Assembly: GCF_009711085.1 (NCBI RefSeq)
Contig: NZ_WMKA01000011.1
Span: 1 to 61,046 of the forward strand
DNA: 61,046 nt
Source of the DNA: Cellulosimicrobium composti
GTDB lineage: Bacteria > Actinomycetota > Actinomycetes > Actinomycetales > Cellulomonadaceae
Direction: 5' to 3'
In this document: positions 33,791 to 43,062 of the stretch, in pieces
How the letters are laid out: each line of letters opens with the position of its first letter
How positions within the stretch are numbered: position 1 is the stretch's first letter
Program-made: the position numbers and the translations under genes
Notes under the pieces: generated by a model
What the model was told of the DNA's origin: nothing
Databases searched by the model: none
The model's input: the letters and a program-made list of their open reading frames with translations, nothing else

Positions 33791-34996
33791 TCAGAGGGCG
33801 GTCGCGCCCGCCGGCTCGTCGGCCCGCGCGGCGGACCGCACCACCCGGCGGCGCCGGGACGGCACGCCCATCGTCGGGTGGGTTACGGCCCAGACGGCGC
33901 TGCGGGTGACGAGCTCCTTGTAGAGCACCGCCACGCGGCCGGAGAGCGCGCGGTCCTTCGACCGGTCGTCCGCCGTGACGAACTGGATCAGCCCGTCCGA
34001 GCGCCCGAGCGAGATGCACTGCTGCACGTACCGGATGCCGACGCGCGGGACCTCGCCGCCGCTGAGCCGCGCGGCGACGGCGTCGGCCGCCTGCCAGGCG
34101 GTGGGCGTGCCCGAGGCGCACGACATGCGCAGCGGCTTGCCGCCCGGACCCATCGCGCTCGCGGCGTCGCCCACGACGTACACGTCGGGGTGGGACACCG
34201 ACCGCATCGTGGCGTCCACGACGATCTGGCCGCGGTCCGTCGTCTCGAGCGCGGTGGCGCGGGCGAGCGGGTGGACGGCGAAGCCCGCGGTCCACACGGT
34301 GACGTCGGCGGGCAGCACGGTGCCGCCGGCCGTCGTCACGCCGTCCGGCCCGACGGCGGCGACGGACGCGTGCTCGTGGACCGTGATGCCGAGCCGGTCG
34401 ACGACCGTACGCAGGTGGGCGCGGCCCTTCTCCGAGAGCCAGTCGCCGAGGCCGCCGCGGGCGACCAGCGCGACGTCGAGCCCGGGGTGCGCCTCGGCGA
34501 CCTCGGTCATGGTCTCCAGACCCGCCAGCCCGCCGCCGACGACGACTGCCCGGCTGCCCGGCTCCAGCGCGGCCAGGCGCTCGCGCAGGCGCAGGGCGCC
34601 CGGACGGCTCGACACGTCGTGCGCGTGCTCCGCGACGCCGGGGACGCCGTCGACGTCCCAGCCGCTCCCGAGCGCGTAGACGAGCGTGTCGTACTCGACG
34701 ACGTCGCTGCCGGTCCCGTCGGGCGCGGTGGTCGTCACGGTCTTGGTGTCGACGTCCACGTGCGTCACGCGGCCGAGCCGCAGCTCGACGCCGGTGCCGG
34801 CGAAGATCTCGGCGAACGGCCGAGGCGCGAGGTCCTGGCCCGCGGCGAGCTGGTGCAGCCGCACGCGCTCGACGAAGTCCGGCTCGGGGTTCACGAGCGT
34901 GATGGAGACGTCCTCGCGGCGCAGCCGCTTGGCGAGACGGCCGGCGGCGACGGTTCCGGTGTAGCCGCCACCGAGGACGACGATGCGGTGCTGCAT
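33791..34996 (-). CDS. NAD(P)/FAD-dependent oxidoreductase, NDH-2-like
   Basis: A 401-residue two-dinucleotide flavoprotein. Motifs are IVVLGGGYTGTVAAGRLAKRL (4-24), AVVVGGGLAGLETMTEVA near residue 150 and DVYVVGDAASAMGPGGKP near residue 272. It resembles type II NADH dehydrogenases and the Mycobacterium SigJ-linked oxidoreductases. No membrane helix is obvious. The gene lies next to the ECF41 sigma gene, a typical ECF41 partner position. A perfect Crp box lies about 95 nt before its ATG. Confidence 0.88.
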   Translation of the reverse strand: MQHRIVVLGGGYTGTVAAGRLAKRLRREDVSITLVNPEPDFVERVRLHQLAAGQDLAPRPFAEIFAGTGVELRLGRVTHVDVDTKTVTTTAPDGTGSDVVEYDTLVYALGSGWDVDGVPGVAEHAHDVSSRPGALRLRERLAALEPGSRAVVVGGGLAGLETMTEVAEAHPGLDVALVARGGLGDWLSEKGRAHLRTVVDRLGITVHEHASVAAVGPDGVTTAGGTVLPADVTVWTAGFAVHPLARATALETTDRGQIVVDATMRSVSHPDVYVVGDAASAMGPGGKPLRMSCASGTPTAWQAADAVAARLSGGEVPRVGIRYVQQCISLGRSDGLIQFVTADDRSKDRALSGRVAVLYKELVTRSAVWAVTHPTMGVPSRRRRVVRSAARADEPAGATAL

Positions 34997-35088
34997 GGTC
35001 CTGCTCCTGTCTGCGAGGGGCCCGCGCCGGTCCGGCGCGGTCGTGCCCCTTGAACCGGGCAGCGGGCCGGTTCCTGACAGGGTTGAGG

Positions 35089-35104
35089 TGTGACGCCGAT
35101 CACA
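35089..35104 (-). promoter_or_regulatory. Crp/GlxR binding site upstream of the NDH-2-like gene
   Basis: TGTGACGCCGATCACA matches the consensus TGTGA-N6-TCACA at all ten fixed positions. It lies 93 nt upstream of the oxidoreductase start and 39 nt past the end of the sigma gene. The window encodes a Crp-family protein at 40619-41296. Confidence 0.65.
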
Positions 35105-35142
35105 CCCGCTCGGTGGGGAGCGGGCGACCCGTGCCGGACGGG

Positions 35143-36087
35143 TCAGAGGACGGCGAGCGGTGCGACGCCGCCCCTCGCGGCCGCCCACTGCGCCGTCGCG
35201 CGCTGCAGCTTGTCGGGGTTCACCTGGTTGTGGACCGCGGCGATGCCGTCCGCGGTGACCTCGAGGCACGTGATCCCGACGACGCGGCCGTCCGCGACCG
35301 CCACGACGGCGGGGCCGCCGTTCGCCGTCGTCGCGTACACCTCGGTCGCCGCGCCGACGTAGTTCCGCGTCGCCCCGCCCGGCTTGAACAGGCCGCGCAG
35401 GAACGTCGCGACCGCCGTCGCGCCCAGGAAGCCCTTGGCCCGGGCGGGCACCGTGCCGCCGCCGTCGCCCACGGAGAACGCGTCCTGCGTGAGCAGCGGC
35501 ACCAGCGGCTCCGTGCGGCCGCTCGTGGCCGCGGCGAGGAACTCCTCGACGATCTGCCGCGCAGCCGCCTCGTCGATGTCGGTGCGCGCCTTGCCCTCCG
35601 CGACGCGCTTCTTCGCATGGTGGTACGTCTGCTGGCTCGACGCCTCGGAGACCTCCAGCATCTCCGCGATCTCGCGGTGCGAGTGGTCGAACGCCTCGCG
35701 CAGCACGTACACCGCCCGCTCGTGGGGCGACAGCCGCTCCAGCAGCACGAGCACCGCGTACGACACCGACTCGCGCTGCTCCGCCGTGTCCGCCGGACCG
35801 AGCATCGGGTCCCCGGCGAGCAGCGGCTCCGGGAGCCACGTCCCCACGTACGTCTCGCGCCGCCGCCGGGCCGACGAGAGCTGGTTGAGGCAGATGTTCG
35901 TGAGCACCTTCGTCAGCCACGCCTCCGGCACCTCGATCCGCCCGACGTCGGCGCCCTGCCAGCGCAGGAACGTCTCCTGCACCGCGTCCTCCGCCTCGCC
36001 CGCGGAGCCGAGCATGCGGTACGCGATCGCCGTCAGCCGGGGCGCGGCGTCCTGGAACCGGTCCACGTCGACAGCGCTCAGGGGCAT
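35143..36087 (-). CDS. ECF41-family RNA polymerase sigma factor (SigJ-like), second copy
   Basis: A 314-residue sigma factor with region 2 at about 15-80 (LTAIAYRMLGSAGEAEDAVQETFLRW), region 4 at about 125-180 (SPHERAVYVLREAFDHSHREIAEML) and a SnoaL-like C-terminal domain with DGGGTVPARAKG near residue 218, the ECF41 motif. It precedes the NDH-2-like oxidoreductase, its probable partner. TAGTAT (complement of 36096-36101) ends 8 nt before the ATG and may be a housekeeping -10. No ECF41-type promoter was found here, unlike the first copy. Confidence 0.95.
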   Translation of the reverse strand: MPLSAVDVDRFQDAAPRLTAIAYRMLGSAGEAEDAVQETFLRWQGADVGRIEVPEAWLTKVLTNICLNQLSSARRRRETYVGTWLPEPLLAGDPMLGPADTAEQRESVSYAVLVLLERLSPHERAVYVLREAFDHSHREIAEMLEVSEASSQQTYHHAKKRVAEGKARTDIDEAAARQIVEEFLAAATSGRTEPLVPLLTQDAFSVGDGGGTVPARAKGFLGATAVATFLRGLFKPGGATRNYVGAATEVYATTANGGPAVVAVADGRVVGITCLEVTADGIAAVHNQVNPDKLQRATAQWAAARGGVAPLAVL

Positions 36088-36160
36088 GCTCGCGGATACT
36101 ACTCGCCCGCTCCGACCTGCCTCCGGGCGCTTCCGCCGCACCGGGATCACGGGGGACGCA

Positions 36161-36201
36161 AGAGGCCCTCTGACCAGCGTCGCGCCGGCCAGAGGGCCTC
36201 T
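36161..36201 (-). terminator. Terminator of tRNA-Pro
   Basis: AGAGGCCCTCTG (36161-36172) and CAGAGGGCCTCT (36190-36201) form a perfect 12-bp stem, 8 nt beyond the 3' end of the tRNA on its strand and upstream of the sigma gene. Confidence 0.75.
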
Positions 36202-36207
36202 CACAAG

Positions 36208-36283
<76 letters not shown>

Positions 36284-36460
36284 GTTGCTCCGTCTGCTGG
36301 TGGTCGACGAGTAGACCTCGTCTTCCGCGTCGGAAGCCTGCCCAGAATAGCCGACGAAGTGCCGTGCGACGAAACTCGATCCGCGTGACCCCGGTGACAC
36401 CCGCGTCCGCGGCGCCGCTCCGCCCGTCGCGGGCCGTCCGACGCGGGCACGCCGCGAGGC

Positions 36461-37402
36461 TCAGCGCGCCGTGAGCGTGAGCAGCGTGGCCTCGGGCCGG
36501 CAGGCGAACCGCACCTGCGCGTACGGCGACGTCCCGGCGCCGGCGGAGACGTGCAGCCACGTCGACGCGTCGCCGCCGGGGGCGTCGGGCCGGGCGCCGG
36601 GCCAGCCGTGCAGGCCCTTCGCGCGGCGGCGGTCGATGTCGCAGTTCGTCACGAGCGCGCCCAAGCCGGGCACGCAGAGCTGGCCGCCGTGGGTGTGGCC
36701 CGCGAGGACGAGGTCCGCGCCGTCGTCGTGCATGGAGTCCAGCACGCGCCGGTAGGGCGCGTGCGTGACGCCGACGCGGAGCACGGGCTCGTCCGTGGCC
36801 GAGCCCGCGGGCTCAGGAGCGGGGAACACGTCCCGGTCGAGGTGCGGGTCGTCCACGCCGATGAGATCGAGGCGGACGCCGCCCACGCGCAGCGCGTCAC
36901 GACGGTTCGTGAGGTCGACCCACCCGGCGTCGCGCATCGCGGTGGCGAGCTCGCCCGCCGGGAGGAGGCGCGCCTCGCTCGCGAACGGCACGCGGGCGTC
37001 CGGCAGGAGGTAGCGCGCGGGGTTCTTGGGCACCGGCGCGTAGTAGTCGTTCGACCCCATGACGAAGGCGCCGGGGACCGCGAGCAGCGGCTCGAGCGCG
37101 TGCAGCAGGGGAGCGAGGGAGTCGACGTGCGCGAGGTTGTCCCCGGTGTCGACGACGAGGTCCGGCTCGAGCTCGGCGAGCGAGCGGACCCACTCGATCT
37201 TGCGCCGCTGGGACGGGATGAGGTGGAGGTCCGACACGTGCAGCACGCGCAGGTCGTGCGACCCGGGCGGCAGGACCGGGACGGTGGCCTCGCGGACCGT
37301 GAAGAGCTTCGTCTCGACGTGCGCGTACGCGACGCCTGCCGCCCCGACCGCGGCGAGCGCGCCGAGGCCGCGCAGGGCCCGGCGCGCGCCCGCGGCGCTC
37401 AG
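36461..37402 (-). CDS. Membrane-anchored metallophosphoesterase
   Basis: A calcineurin-like phosphoesterase with the metal motifs VSDLHL, VDTGDNLAHVD, GSNDYY (the usual GNH/GND with Ser) and GHTHGGQLCVPG. It may act on phospholipid headgroups or UDP-diacylglucosamine-like lipids; the substrate is unknown. The first ATG or GTG in frame (37246) would start inside the first core strand. In-frame sequence upstream encodes a hydrophobic segment (GLGALAAVGAAGVAYAH) typical of the family. The likely start is therefore CTG at 37402, overlapping the PBP stop as CTGA; the protein then has 313 residues. Confidence 0.82.
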   Translation of the reverse strand: MSAAGARRALRGLGALAAVGAAGVAYAHVETKLFTVREATVPVLPPGSHDLRVLHVSDLHLIPSQRRKIEWVRSLAELEPDLVVDTGDNLAHVDSLAPLLHALEPLLAVPGAFVMGSNDYYAPVPKNPARYLLPDARVPFASEARLLPAGELATAMRDAGWVDLTNRRDALRVGGVRLDLIGVDDPHLDRDVFPAPEPAGSATDEPVLRVGVTHAPYRRVLDSMHDDGADLVLAGHTHGGQLCVPGLGALVTNCDIDRRRAKGLHGWPGARPDAPGGDASTWLHVSAGAGTSPYAQVRFACRPEATLLTLTAR

Positions 37403-39744
37403 CCGTTCCCCCCGGCGCCGAGGGAGTCGAGCCAGTCGGCGAGACCGTCGCGACCCCCGCCGTTGCCGCGGTCGCCACGGTCGCCGCGACCGCCGCCGTC
37501 GGCCTCGTCGCCACCGCCGCCGCCGGGGCCACGGCCCTCGTCGCCTCTGCCACCCTGGTCGCCGTCACCAGGGTTCGAGTCGGACGGGTTCCGCGGGGGC
37601 GGGGCGGGCGCGTTGACGCGGTTCCAGTCGGGGTCGGCGAAGCCGGGGGCGGGCTTGCCGGCGAGGACCTGGTTCATGTAGTCGCGCCAGGTCGGTGCGG
37701 CGAGGCTCGAGCCGTACCAGTACGAGCGGGACGTGCCGTTGATCGTGAAGGGGCGGCCCGTCGTGCGCATGCTCATCTCGACGTCGCTCTCCGCGTTGCC
37801 GATCCACACCGCCGTCGACACCTGCGGCGTGTAGCCGATGAACCAGGTGTGCTTGTTGAGGTTCGCCGTGCCCGTCTTGCCGGCCGCGGGACGGCCGTCG
37901 GCGAGGCTGTTGCCCCGACCCGAGCCCTGGGTGAGCACCTGCTGCAGCGCGTAGGTGACGGTGTTCGCGATGGCCGGGTCGACGGCGTTCTCCCGGCAGT
38001 CCGCGGACGGGACGGGGAGCTCCTGGCCGTCGGCGTCGAGGACCTTCGTGATCGCGATCGGCTTGCAGTACGTGCCGCCCGAGGCGAACGTCGCGTACGC
38101 GGCGGCCATGTGCAGCGGCGACGAGTTCTGCGTGCCGAGGATCATCGAGGGGTTGATGTGCACGTCGCCCTCGTCCTTGATCATCGACGGCGTGAAGCCC
38201 GCCGACTTCGCCGTGTCGGCGACGCCGCACATGTCGAGCTTGCTCGCCATGGTCGTGTACGCGGTGTTGACCGAGTTGTACGTCGCCTTGAGGACCGACA
38301 TCGAGCCGGTGCCCGGGCCGTCGGAGTTCGCCGGCGTCCACTGCTCGTCGCCGAAGCGGATGCAGCTGCCGTGGAAGTCGCGGCCGAGCGTCCACGTGCG
38401 CTTGTTGGCGCTGACCGTCTCGTACAGCGAGTGCCCCTCCTTGAGCCACTGCGTGAGGAGGAACGGCTTCCACGTCGAGCCGGGGGAGAAGCCGCGCGAG
38501 CCGCCGTGCGCCTCGTCGGTGCTGTAGTTCACCGCCGTGGTGTTGGGCGCCGGGTCCTGCGTGGCGTCGTACGCGCGGTTCTGCGCCATCGCGAGGATCT
38601 TGCCCGTGCCGGGCTCGACGGACACGATCGCGTCCTCGAGCCGGCTCGGGTCGTCGGCCGGGACGGCCGCGGCCGCGTGCTGCTGGGCCGCCGCCTGCAT
38701 GGCCGGGTCGAGCGTCGTGTAGATGTCGAGGCCGCCGCGGTACAGACGCGCCTCGCGGTCCGCCTTCGTCTCCCCGAACACCGGGTCGGACATGATGATC
38801 TTGGTGACGTAGTCGCAGAAGAACGCGGCGCCGCCGGCGGCCTGGCAGCCCGCCTCGAGCGGCTGGATGTTCAGCGTGTCGCCGATCGGCGTCTTCCAGC
38901 CCGTGTCGTACTCCTCCTTGGTGATGTACCCCTGCTGGTACATCGTGAGGAGCACGGTGTTGCGGCGCGACTGCGCCAGCTCGGGGTCGACGCTCGGGTC
39001 GTACTTGCCCGGGGCCTTGGTGATGCCCGCGATCGTCGCGGCCTGGATGTAGTCGAGCTCGGCCGCGGTCGTGTTGAAGTAGTGCCGCGCCGCGGTCTCG
39101 ACGCCGTAGACGGAGCGACCGAACTGCGCGATGTTGAGGTACCCCTGGAGGATCTCCTCCTTGGTCATCTTCTTCTCGAGCGAGATGGCGAGCTTCGCCT
39201 CGCGGGCCTTGCGGCCGAGCGTGTCGGCCTTCGCCTCGTGCTGCGCCATGACGTCGTCGTCGCGCACGGCCTGCTCGATGAGCACGTTCTTCACGTACTG
39301 CTGCGTGAGCGTCGAGGCGCCCTGCGTGGAGCCGCCCGTGAGGTTGTTGACGAACGCGCGCGGGATGCCCTCGACGTCGACCCCGCCGTGCTCCCAGAAG
39401 CGCTTGTCCTCGATCGCGACGACCGCGTTCTTCATCGCGTCGGAGACCTGGTCGAGCGGCACGACGATGCGGTTCTCGGTGTAGAACGTCGCGAGCCGCG
39501 TCGTCCCGTCGTTCGCGTAGATGCGCGACTGCTCGGACAGCGGACCCGGCTCGAGGTCGGCGGGCAGCTCGTCGAACACCTCGACCGCGGTGTCGGTCGC
39601 GGTGTTCGCCCCGGCGGCGAACGGCACGAACAGCCCCGCGGCGAGCACGCCGCCCACGCCGGAGACCAGCACGAACGCCAGGAGGAGCGCGACGAGCTGG
39701 TACGCGTTGATCTGCCGACCGCGAGGACGCACAGGGGAAGCCAT
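37399..39744 (-). CDS. Class A penicillin-binding protein (transglycosylase/transpeptidase)
   Basis: A 781-residue bifunctional peptidoglycan synthase. An N-terminal membrane anchor (LVALLLAFVLVSGVGGVLAAGLFV, about 15-38) is followed by a GT51 domain with IEDKRFWEHGGVD (about 107) and GASTLTQQ. The transpeptidase domain has SPGSTWKP (SxxK), YNSVNTAY (SxN) and AGKTGTA (KTG). The last 80 residues are a Gly/Asp/Arg-rich tail. It polymerises glycan strands and cross-links peptides outside the membrane. TAGGGT (complement of 39752-39757) ends 7 nt before the ATG. The phosphoesterase gene is coupled downstream. Confidence 0.96.
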   Translation of the reverse strand: MASPVRPRGRQINAYQLVALLLAFVLVSGVGGVLAAGLFVPFAAGANTATDTAVEVFDELPADLEPGPLSEQSRIYANDGTTRLATFYTENRIVVPLDQVSDAMKNAVVAIEDKRFWEHGGVDVEGIPRAFVNNLTGGSTQGASTLTQQYVKNVLIEQAVRDDDVMAQHEAKADTLGRKAREAKLAISLEKKMTKEEILQGYLNIAQFGRSVYGVETAARHYFNTTAAELDYIQAATIAGITKAPGKYDPSVDPELAQSRRNTVLLTMYQQGYITKEEYDTGWKTPIGDTLNIQPLEAGCQAAGGAAFFCDYVTKIIMSDPVFGETKADREARLYRGGLDIYTTLDPAMQAAAQQHAAAAVPADDPSRLEDAIVSVEPGTGKILAMAQNRAYDATQDPAPNTTAVNYSTDEAHGGSRGFSPGSTWKPFLLTQWLKEGHSLYETVSANKRTWTLGRDFHGSCIRFGDEQWTPANSDGPGTGSMSVLKATYNSVNTAYTTMASKLDMCGVADTAKSAGFTPSMIKDEGDVHINPSMILGTQNSSPLHMAAAYATFASGGTYCKPIAITKVLDADGQELPVPSADCRENAVDPAIANTVTYALQQVLTQGSGRGNSLADGRPAAGKTGTANLNKHTWFIGYTPQVSTAVWIGNAESDVEMSMRTTGRPFTINGTSRSYWYGSSLAAPTWRDYMNQVLAGKPAPGFADPDWNRVNAPAPPPRNPSDSNPGDGDQGGRGDEGRGPGGGGGDEADGGGRGDRGDRGNGGGRDGLADWLDSLGAGGNG

Positions 39745-39893
39745 GGTGACAACCCTACGGGAGCGACCCTGGGAGGGGCCCGGGGATGCGCCTCGTGGGG
39801 GTGTGCACGTTGTGTGAGCATCCCGAGGCGGCGTGCCACCGGACGGTCGCACCGGCTGCGGCGCGGGGTCCGGCGGCGGACTACGCTCGCCCC

Positions 39894-40058
39894 ATGGCTA
39901 CCACGTGGGAGTACGCGACCATCCCTCTCATCATCCACAACACCAAGGCCGTCCTCGACCAGTGGGGCGCCGACGGCTGGGAGCTCGTGCAGGTGGTGAC
40001 CGGGCCCGACGGCAACGGTCTCGTCGCCTACCTGAAGCGCCCGACCGGGGAGAAGTAG
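39894..40058 (+). CDS. DUF4177 domain-containing small protein
   Basis: A 54-residue protein, MATTWEYATIPLIIHN then DQWGADGWELVQVV, matching the small DUF4177 family (Trp-Glu-Tyr start and DGWELV core). Function unknown. TACGCT (39882-39887) ends 6 nt before the ATG. Its stop shares a base with the start of the RidA gene (TAGTG), so the two are coupled. This pair lies divergently from the PBP gene in related actinobacteria. Confidence 0.85.
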   Translation: MATTWEYATIPLIIHNTKAVLDQWGADGWELVQVVTGPDGNGLVAYLKRPTGEK

Positions 40059-40537
40059 TGGGTTCCGGGAGGGTCGCCGCGCGGCTCGCCGAGCTCGGCC
40101 TCGAGCTCCCGGCGGTCGCGGCGCCCGTCGCGGCCTACGTGCCCGCGCTGCGCTCGGGCCGGTACGTGCACACGTCGGGCCAGCTCCCGTTCGTCGACGG
40201 CGCGCTGCCCGCGACCGGCAAGGTCGGCGAGGGCGAGGGGCTCGTCGCCCCCGACGTCGCGGCGGGCCTCGCGCGGCAGTGCGCGCTCAACGCCCTCGCG
40301 GCGGTGCACGACGTCGTCGGCGACCTCGACCAGGTCGCGCGCGTCGTCAAGGTGGTCGGGTTCGTCGCGAGCGACCCGTCCTTCACCGGTCAGCCCGGCG
40401 TGATCAACGGCGCGAGCGAGCTGCTCGGCGAGGTGCTCGGCGAGGCGGGCGTGCACGCGCGCAGCGCCGTCGGCGTCGCGGTCCTGCCGCTCGACGCCCC
40501 CGTCGAGGTGGAGATCGTCGTCGAGCTCGCGTCGTAG
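40058..40537 (+). CDS. RidA family protein (YjgF/YER057c/UK114)
   Basis: A 159-residue member of the RidA superfamily, longer than the 130-residue archetype because of an N-terminal helix (VAARLAELGLELP). The fold is seen in SGRYVHTSGQLPFVDG and VKVVGFVASDPSFTGQPGVING. RidA proteins hydrolyse reactive enamines and imines, but members with this N-terminal extension form a separate subgroup whose activity is unclear. A strong palindromic terminator follows. Confidence 0.9.
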   Translation: MGSGRVAARLAELGLELPAVAAPVAAYVPALRSGRYVHTSGQLPFVDGALPATGKVGEGEGLVAPDVAAGLARQCALNALAAVHDVVGDLDQVARVVKVVGFVASDPSFTGQPGVINGASELLGEVLGEAGVHARSAVGVAVLPLDAPVEVEIVVELAS

Positions 40538-40558
40538 CGCGGCCCGTCCCGGACGAGA

Positions 40559-40602
40559 ACGGGGTCGGTGCCCGGTCCACGTGGACCGGGCACCGACCCC
40601 GT
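40559..40602. terminator. Perfect palindromic terminator between RidA and Crp genes
   Basis: A perfect 44-nt palindrome (22-bp arms centred between 40580 and 40581) lies 21 nt after the RidA gene and 16 nt after the convergent crp gene. It should stop transcription from both sides. Confidence 0.85.
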
Positions 40603-40618
40603 CGTCGTCGAGGCGGTG

Positions 40619-41296
40619 TCAGCGCGCGCGGCGCTCCAGGCGGTCGAGGTCGAGCAGGACGACCGCGCGGCCCTCGCGGCGGACCCAGCCGCGCGTCGCG
40701 AAGTCGGCGAGCGCCTTGTTCACGGTCTCGCGCGACGCGCCGACGAGCTGCGCGAGCTCCTCCTGCGTGAGGTCGTGCGCGACGCGGATGCCCTCGTCGG
40801 TCTCTTCGCCGAAGCGGGTCGACAGGTCGAGCAGAGCCTTGGCGACGCGACCGGGCACGTCGGAGAAGACGAGGTCCGCGAGCGTCTCGTTCGTGCGGCG
40901 CAGGCGCCGGGCGAGCGCGTTGAGCAGGTGCTTGGCGACGCTCGGGTGCTTCTCGATCCACTCGACGAGCTGGTCGTGGCCGAGCTCGTAGATCACGGAG
41001 TCGGCCACGGAGCTCGCGGTCGCGGTGCGGGGGCCCGGGTCGAACAGCGAGAGCTCGCCGAACATCTCGCCCGGGCCGAGGATCGACAGGAGGTTCTCGC
41101 GGCCGTCGTTGGAGCGGCGGCCCAGCTTGATCTTGCCGCTCGCGATGACGTAGAGGCGGTCGCCCGGCTCGCCCTCGCGGAACAGCACGTCGCCCCGGGA
41201 GAGCTCGATCTGCTGCATCGACTCGAAGAGGGTGCGCGTCTCGTCCGCGTCCATGGTCGCGAACAGGGGGGCGGAGAGCACAACGTCGTCGTCCAC
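40619..41296 (-). CDS. crp: Crp/Fnr family transcriptional regulator
   Basis: A 225-residue cAMP receptor-type protein, the standard length for actinobacterial Crp/GlxR. The cyclic-nucleotide domain has [21 protein letters not shown] with the Glu and Arg-Thr/Ala pair that contact cAMP (about 78-98). The winged helix has [24 protein letters not shown] near residue 175. It regulates carbon and respiratory genes globally. GTG at 41296 gives [12 protein letters not shown]; a TAGGAC box (complement of 41304-41309) ends 7 nt upstream. Confidence 0.94.
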   Translation of the reverse strand: MDDDVVLSAPLFATMDADETRTLFESMQQIELSRGDVLFREGEPGDRLYVIASGKIKLGRRSNDGRENLLSILGPGEMFGELSLFDPGPRTATASSVADSVIYELGHDQLVEWIEKHPSVAKHLLNALARRLRRTNETLADLVFSDVPGRVAKALLDLSTRFGEETDEGIRVAHDLTQEELAQLVGASRETVNKALADFATRGWVRREGRAVVLLDLDRLERRAR

Positions 41297-41394
41297 GCGG
41301 GGTGTCCTATCGTCTCGTCCTCGAAGAATGGTCCAGGACAAGTCTGCCCTACGGCCGCAACTCGGGTGTCGGGGGCGGCCGCTACGGTGGGTCC

Positions 41395-42114
41395 GTGACC
41401 ACCACCGAGCCCGCCCGGGCGCCGCGGCCCGAGTCGCACCTCGCACTGGTCCGCCGCGCGCGCCGCACCAACCGCGAGCTCGCGGCGACGTACCCGGACG
41501 CGCACTGCGAGCTCGACTTCACCACGCCGCTCGAGCTGCTCATCGCGACGGTCCTGTCCGCGCAGACGACGGACAAGCGCGTGAACCTCACGACGCCGGC
41601 GCTGTTCGCGCGCTACCCCGACGCCGCGGCGTACGCGGGCGCGGACCGTGCCGAGCTGGAAGAGCTCCTGCGCCCCACGGGCTTCTTCCGCGCGAAGGCG
41701 CAGTCCGTGATCGGGATCGGCCAGGCGCTCGTCGAGCGGTTCGACGGCGAGGTGCCGCCGCGGCTCGAGGACCTCGTGACGCTGCCCGGGGTGGGCCGCA
41801 AGACGGCGAACGTCGTGCTCGGGAACGCGTTCGGCGTGCCGGGGCTGACCGTGGACACGCACTTCGGCCGCCTCGTGCGCCGTCTCGGCTGGACCACGGA
41901 GGAGGACCCGGTCAAGGTCGAGCAGGTCGTCGGGGGTCTGATCGAGAAGTCGGAGTGGACGATGCTCTCGCACCGGCTGATCTTCCACGGGCGCCGCGTG
42001 TGCTTCGCGCGCAAGCCTGCGTGCGGTGCGTGCAGCATCGCGCGCTGGTGCCCGTCGTTCGGTGTCGGCGAGGTCGACCCGGTCAAGGCGGCGAAGCTCG
42101 TCAAGACGAGCTGA
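41395..42114 (+). CDS. nth: Endonuclease III
   Basis: A DNA glycosylase/AP lyase that removes oxidised pyrimidines. The 239-residue protein has the HhH-GPD motif [18 protein letters not shown] with catalytic Lys (about 136) and LTVDTHFGR with catalytic Asp (about 155). The C-terminal Fe-S cluster is intact: C-x6-C-x2-C-x5-C in [23 protein letters not shown] (41383-41388) ends 6 nt before the GTG, so the message is probably leaderless. It is divergent from crp, the usual order in actinobacteria. Confidence 0.96.
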   Translation: MTTTEPARAPRPESHLALVRRARRTNRELAATYPDAHCELDFTTPLELLIATVLSAQTTDKRVNLTTPALFARYPDAAAYAGADRAELEELLRPTGFFRAKAQSVIGIGQALVERFDGEVPPRLEDLVTLPGVGRKTANVVLGNAFGVPGLTVDTHFGRLVRRLGWTTEEDPVKVEQVVGGLIEKSEWTMLSHRLIFHGRRVCFARKPACGACSIARWCPSFGVGEVDPVKAAKLVKTS

Positions 42115-42123
42115 CCCCGAGCC

Positions 42124-43062
42124 TCAGCCCTGGGCGACCCGGGGGAGCCAGTCGAGCAGGAGGTCCGTCACCGCGTCGGGGGCCTCCTCGGGCAGGAAGT
42201 GCCCGGCGTCGTCGATCACCTCGAAGCGGAAGTCGCGCGCGAGCGCGGCGCCGTCGGCGTCGGCGAGGTCGCGCCGCAGGAGGCCGTCGCGCCCCGCGTG
42301 GACCTGGAGCGCGGGCACGTCGACCGGGCGGCGGAGCGCGGCGAGGTAGCGGCGCCCGTCCGGCCGGGGCGTCGAGCGCACGGCCCAGCGCAAGGACTCC
42401 ATCGCGGTGTGCGCCGCGAACGGGATCCGCATGACGGTGCGGTACGTGTCGACGACGTCGGGCGCGAAGGGCGTCGCGGCCCCCGTCGCGAGCACCTCGG
42501 CCACGAGGTCGCCGCGCACGAGCGCGCGCTCGGGCAGGGTCGGCACCTGGTAGAACGCGAGCTGGCGCGCCGCGGCGGGCGTGAGCAGGCGGCGCGCGGA
42601 CGTGTGCAGGCGTGCGGGGTGGGGTGCGGAGAACGCGGCCACGCCCGCCGTGACGGCGGGCTGGAGCGCGGCCATCGACCACGCGAGGCTGCCGCCCGTG
42701 CCGTGCCCGACGACGACGGCGCGCCCGGACCCGAGCGAGCGGATCACCCCGGCGATGTCGCGCGTGCGCGTGGGGGCGTCGTAGCCGATCGGCGGCTTGT
42801 CGGAGGCGCCGACGCCGCGCACGTCCATCGCGGCGACGCGGTAGCCGGCCGCGGCGAGCGGCTCGACCTGGTGGCGCCAAGCCCACCAGAACTGCGGGAA
42901 CGAGTGGAGCAGCACGACGAGCGGCGGGCCCGGGTCGCGCACGCCCCGGTCCTCGGGCCCCGCGAGGGCCACGTGGAAGCGCGCGCCGTTGGCCGGGATG
43001 AACTCGTGCCGCCACGGCCCGTCGGGCAGCGCGGAGGTGAAGTCGGAGGGGTCGTGCGTCAC
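42124..43062 (-). CDS. Alpha/beta fold hydrolase (epoxide hydrolase-like)
   Basis: A 312-residue hydrolase. The oxyanion strand [18 protein letters not shown] (about 48) is typical of epoxide hydrolases. The nucleophile elbow is [10 protein letters not shown], where the nucleophile position is Thr or Gly rather than the usual Ser or Asp; this looks unusual and could mean a changed or lost activity. His is in [11 protein letters not shown] near the end. GTG at 43062 overlaps the GlnR stop by 4 nt. Confidence 0.85.
   Translation of the reverse strand: MTHDPSDFTSALPDGPWRHEFIPANGARFHVALAGPEDRGVRDPGPPLVVLLHSFPQFWWAWRHQVEPLAAAGYRVAAMDVRGVGASDKPPIGYDAPTRTRDIAGVIRSLGSGRAVVVGHGTGGSLAWSMAALQPAVTAGVAAFSAPHPARLHTSARRLLTPAAARQLAFYQVPTLPERALVRGDLVAEVLATGAATPFAPDVVDTYRTVMRIPFAAHTAMESLRWAVRSTPRPDGRRYLAALRRPVDVPALQVHAGRDGLLRRDLADADGAALARDFRFEVIDDAGHFLPEEAPDAVTDLLLDWLPRVAQG

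Noticed and set aside
34997-35142. ECF41 promoter upstream of the NDH-2-like gene
   Set aside because: CGTCACA and TGTCAGG are present on the minus strand, but neither has CGTC 16 bp downstream.
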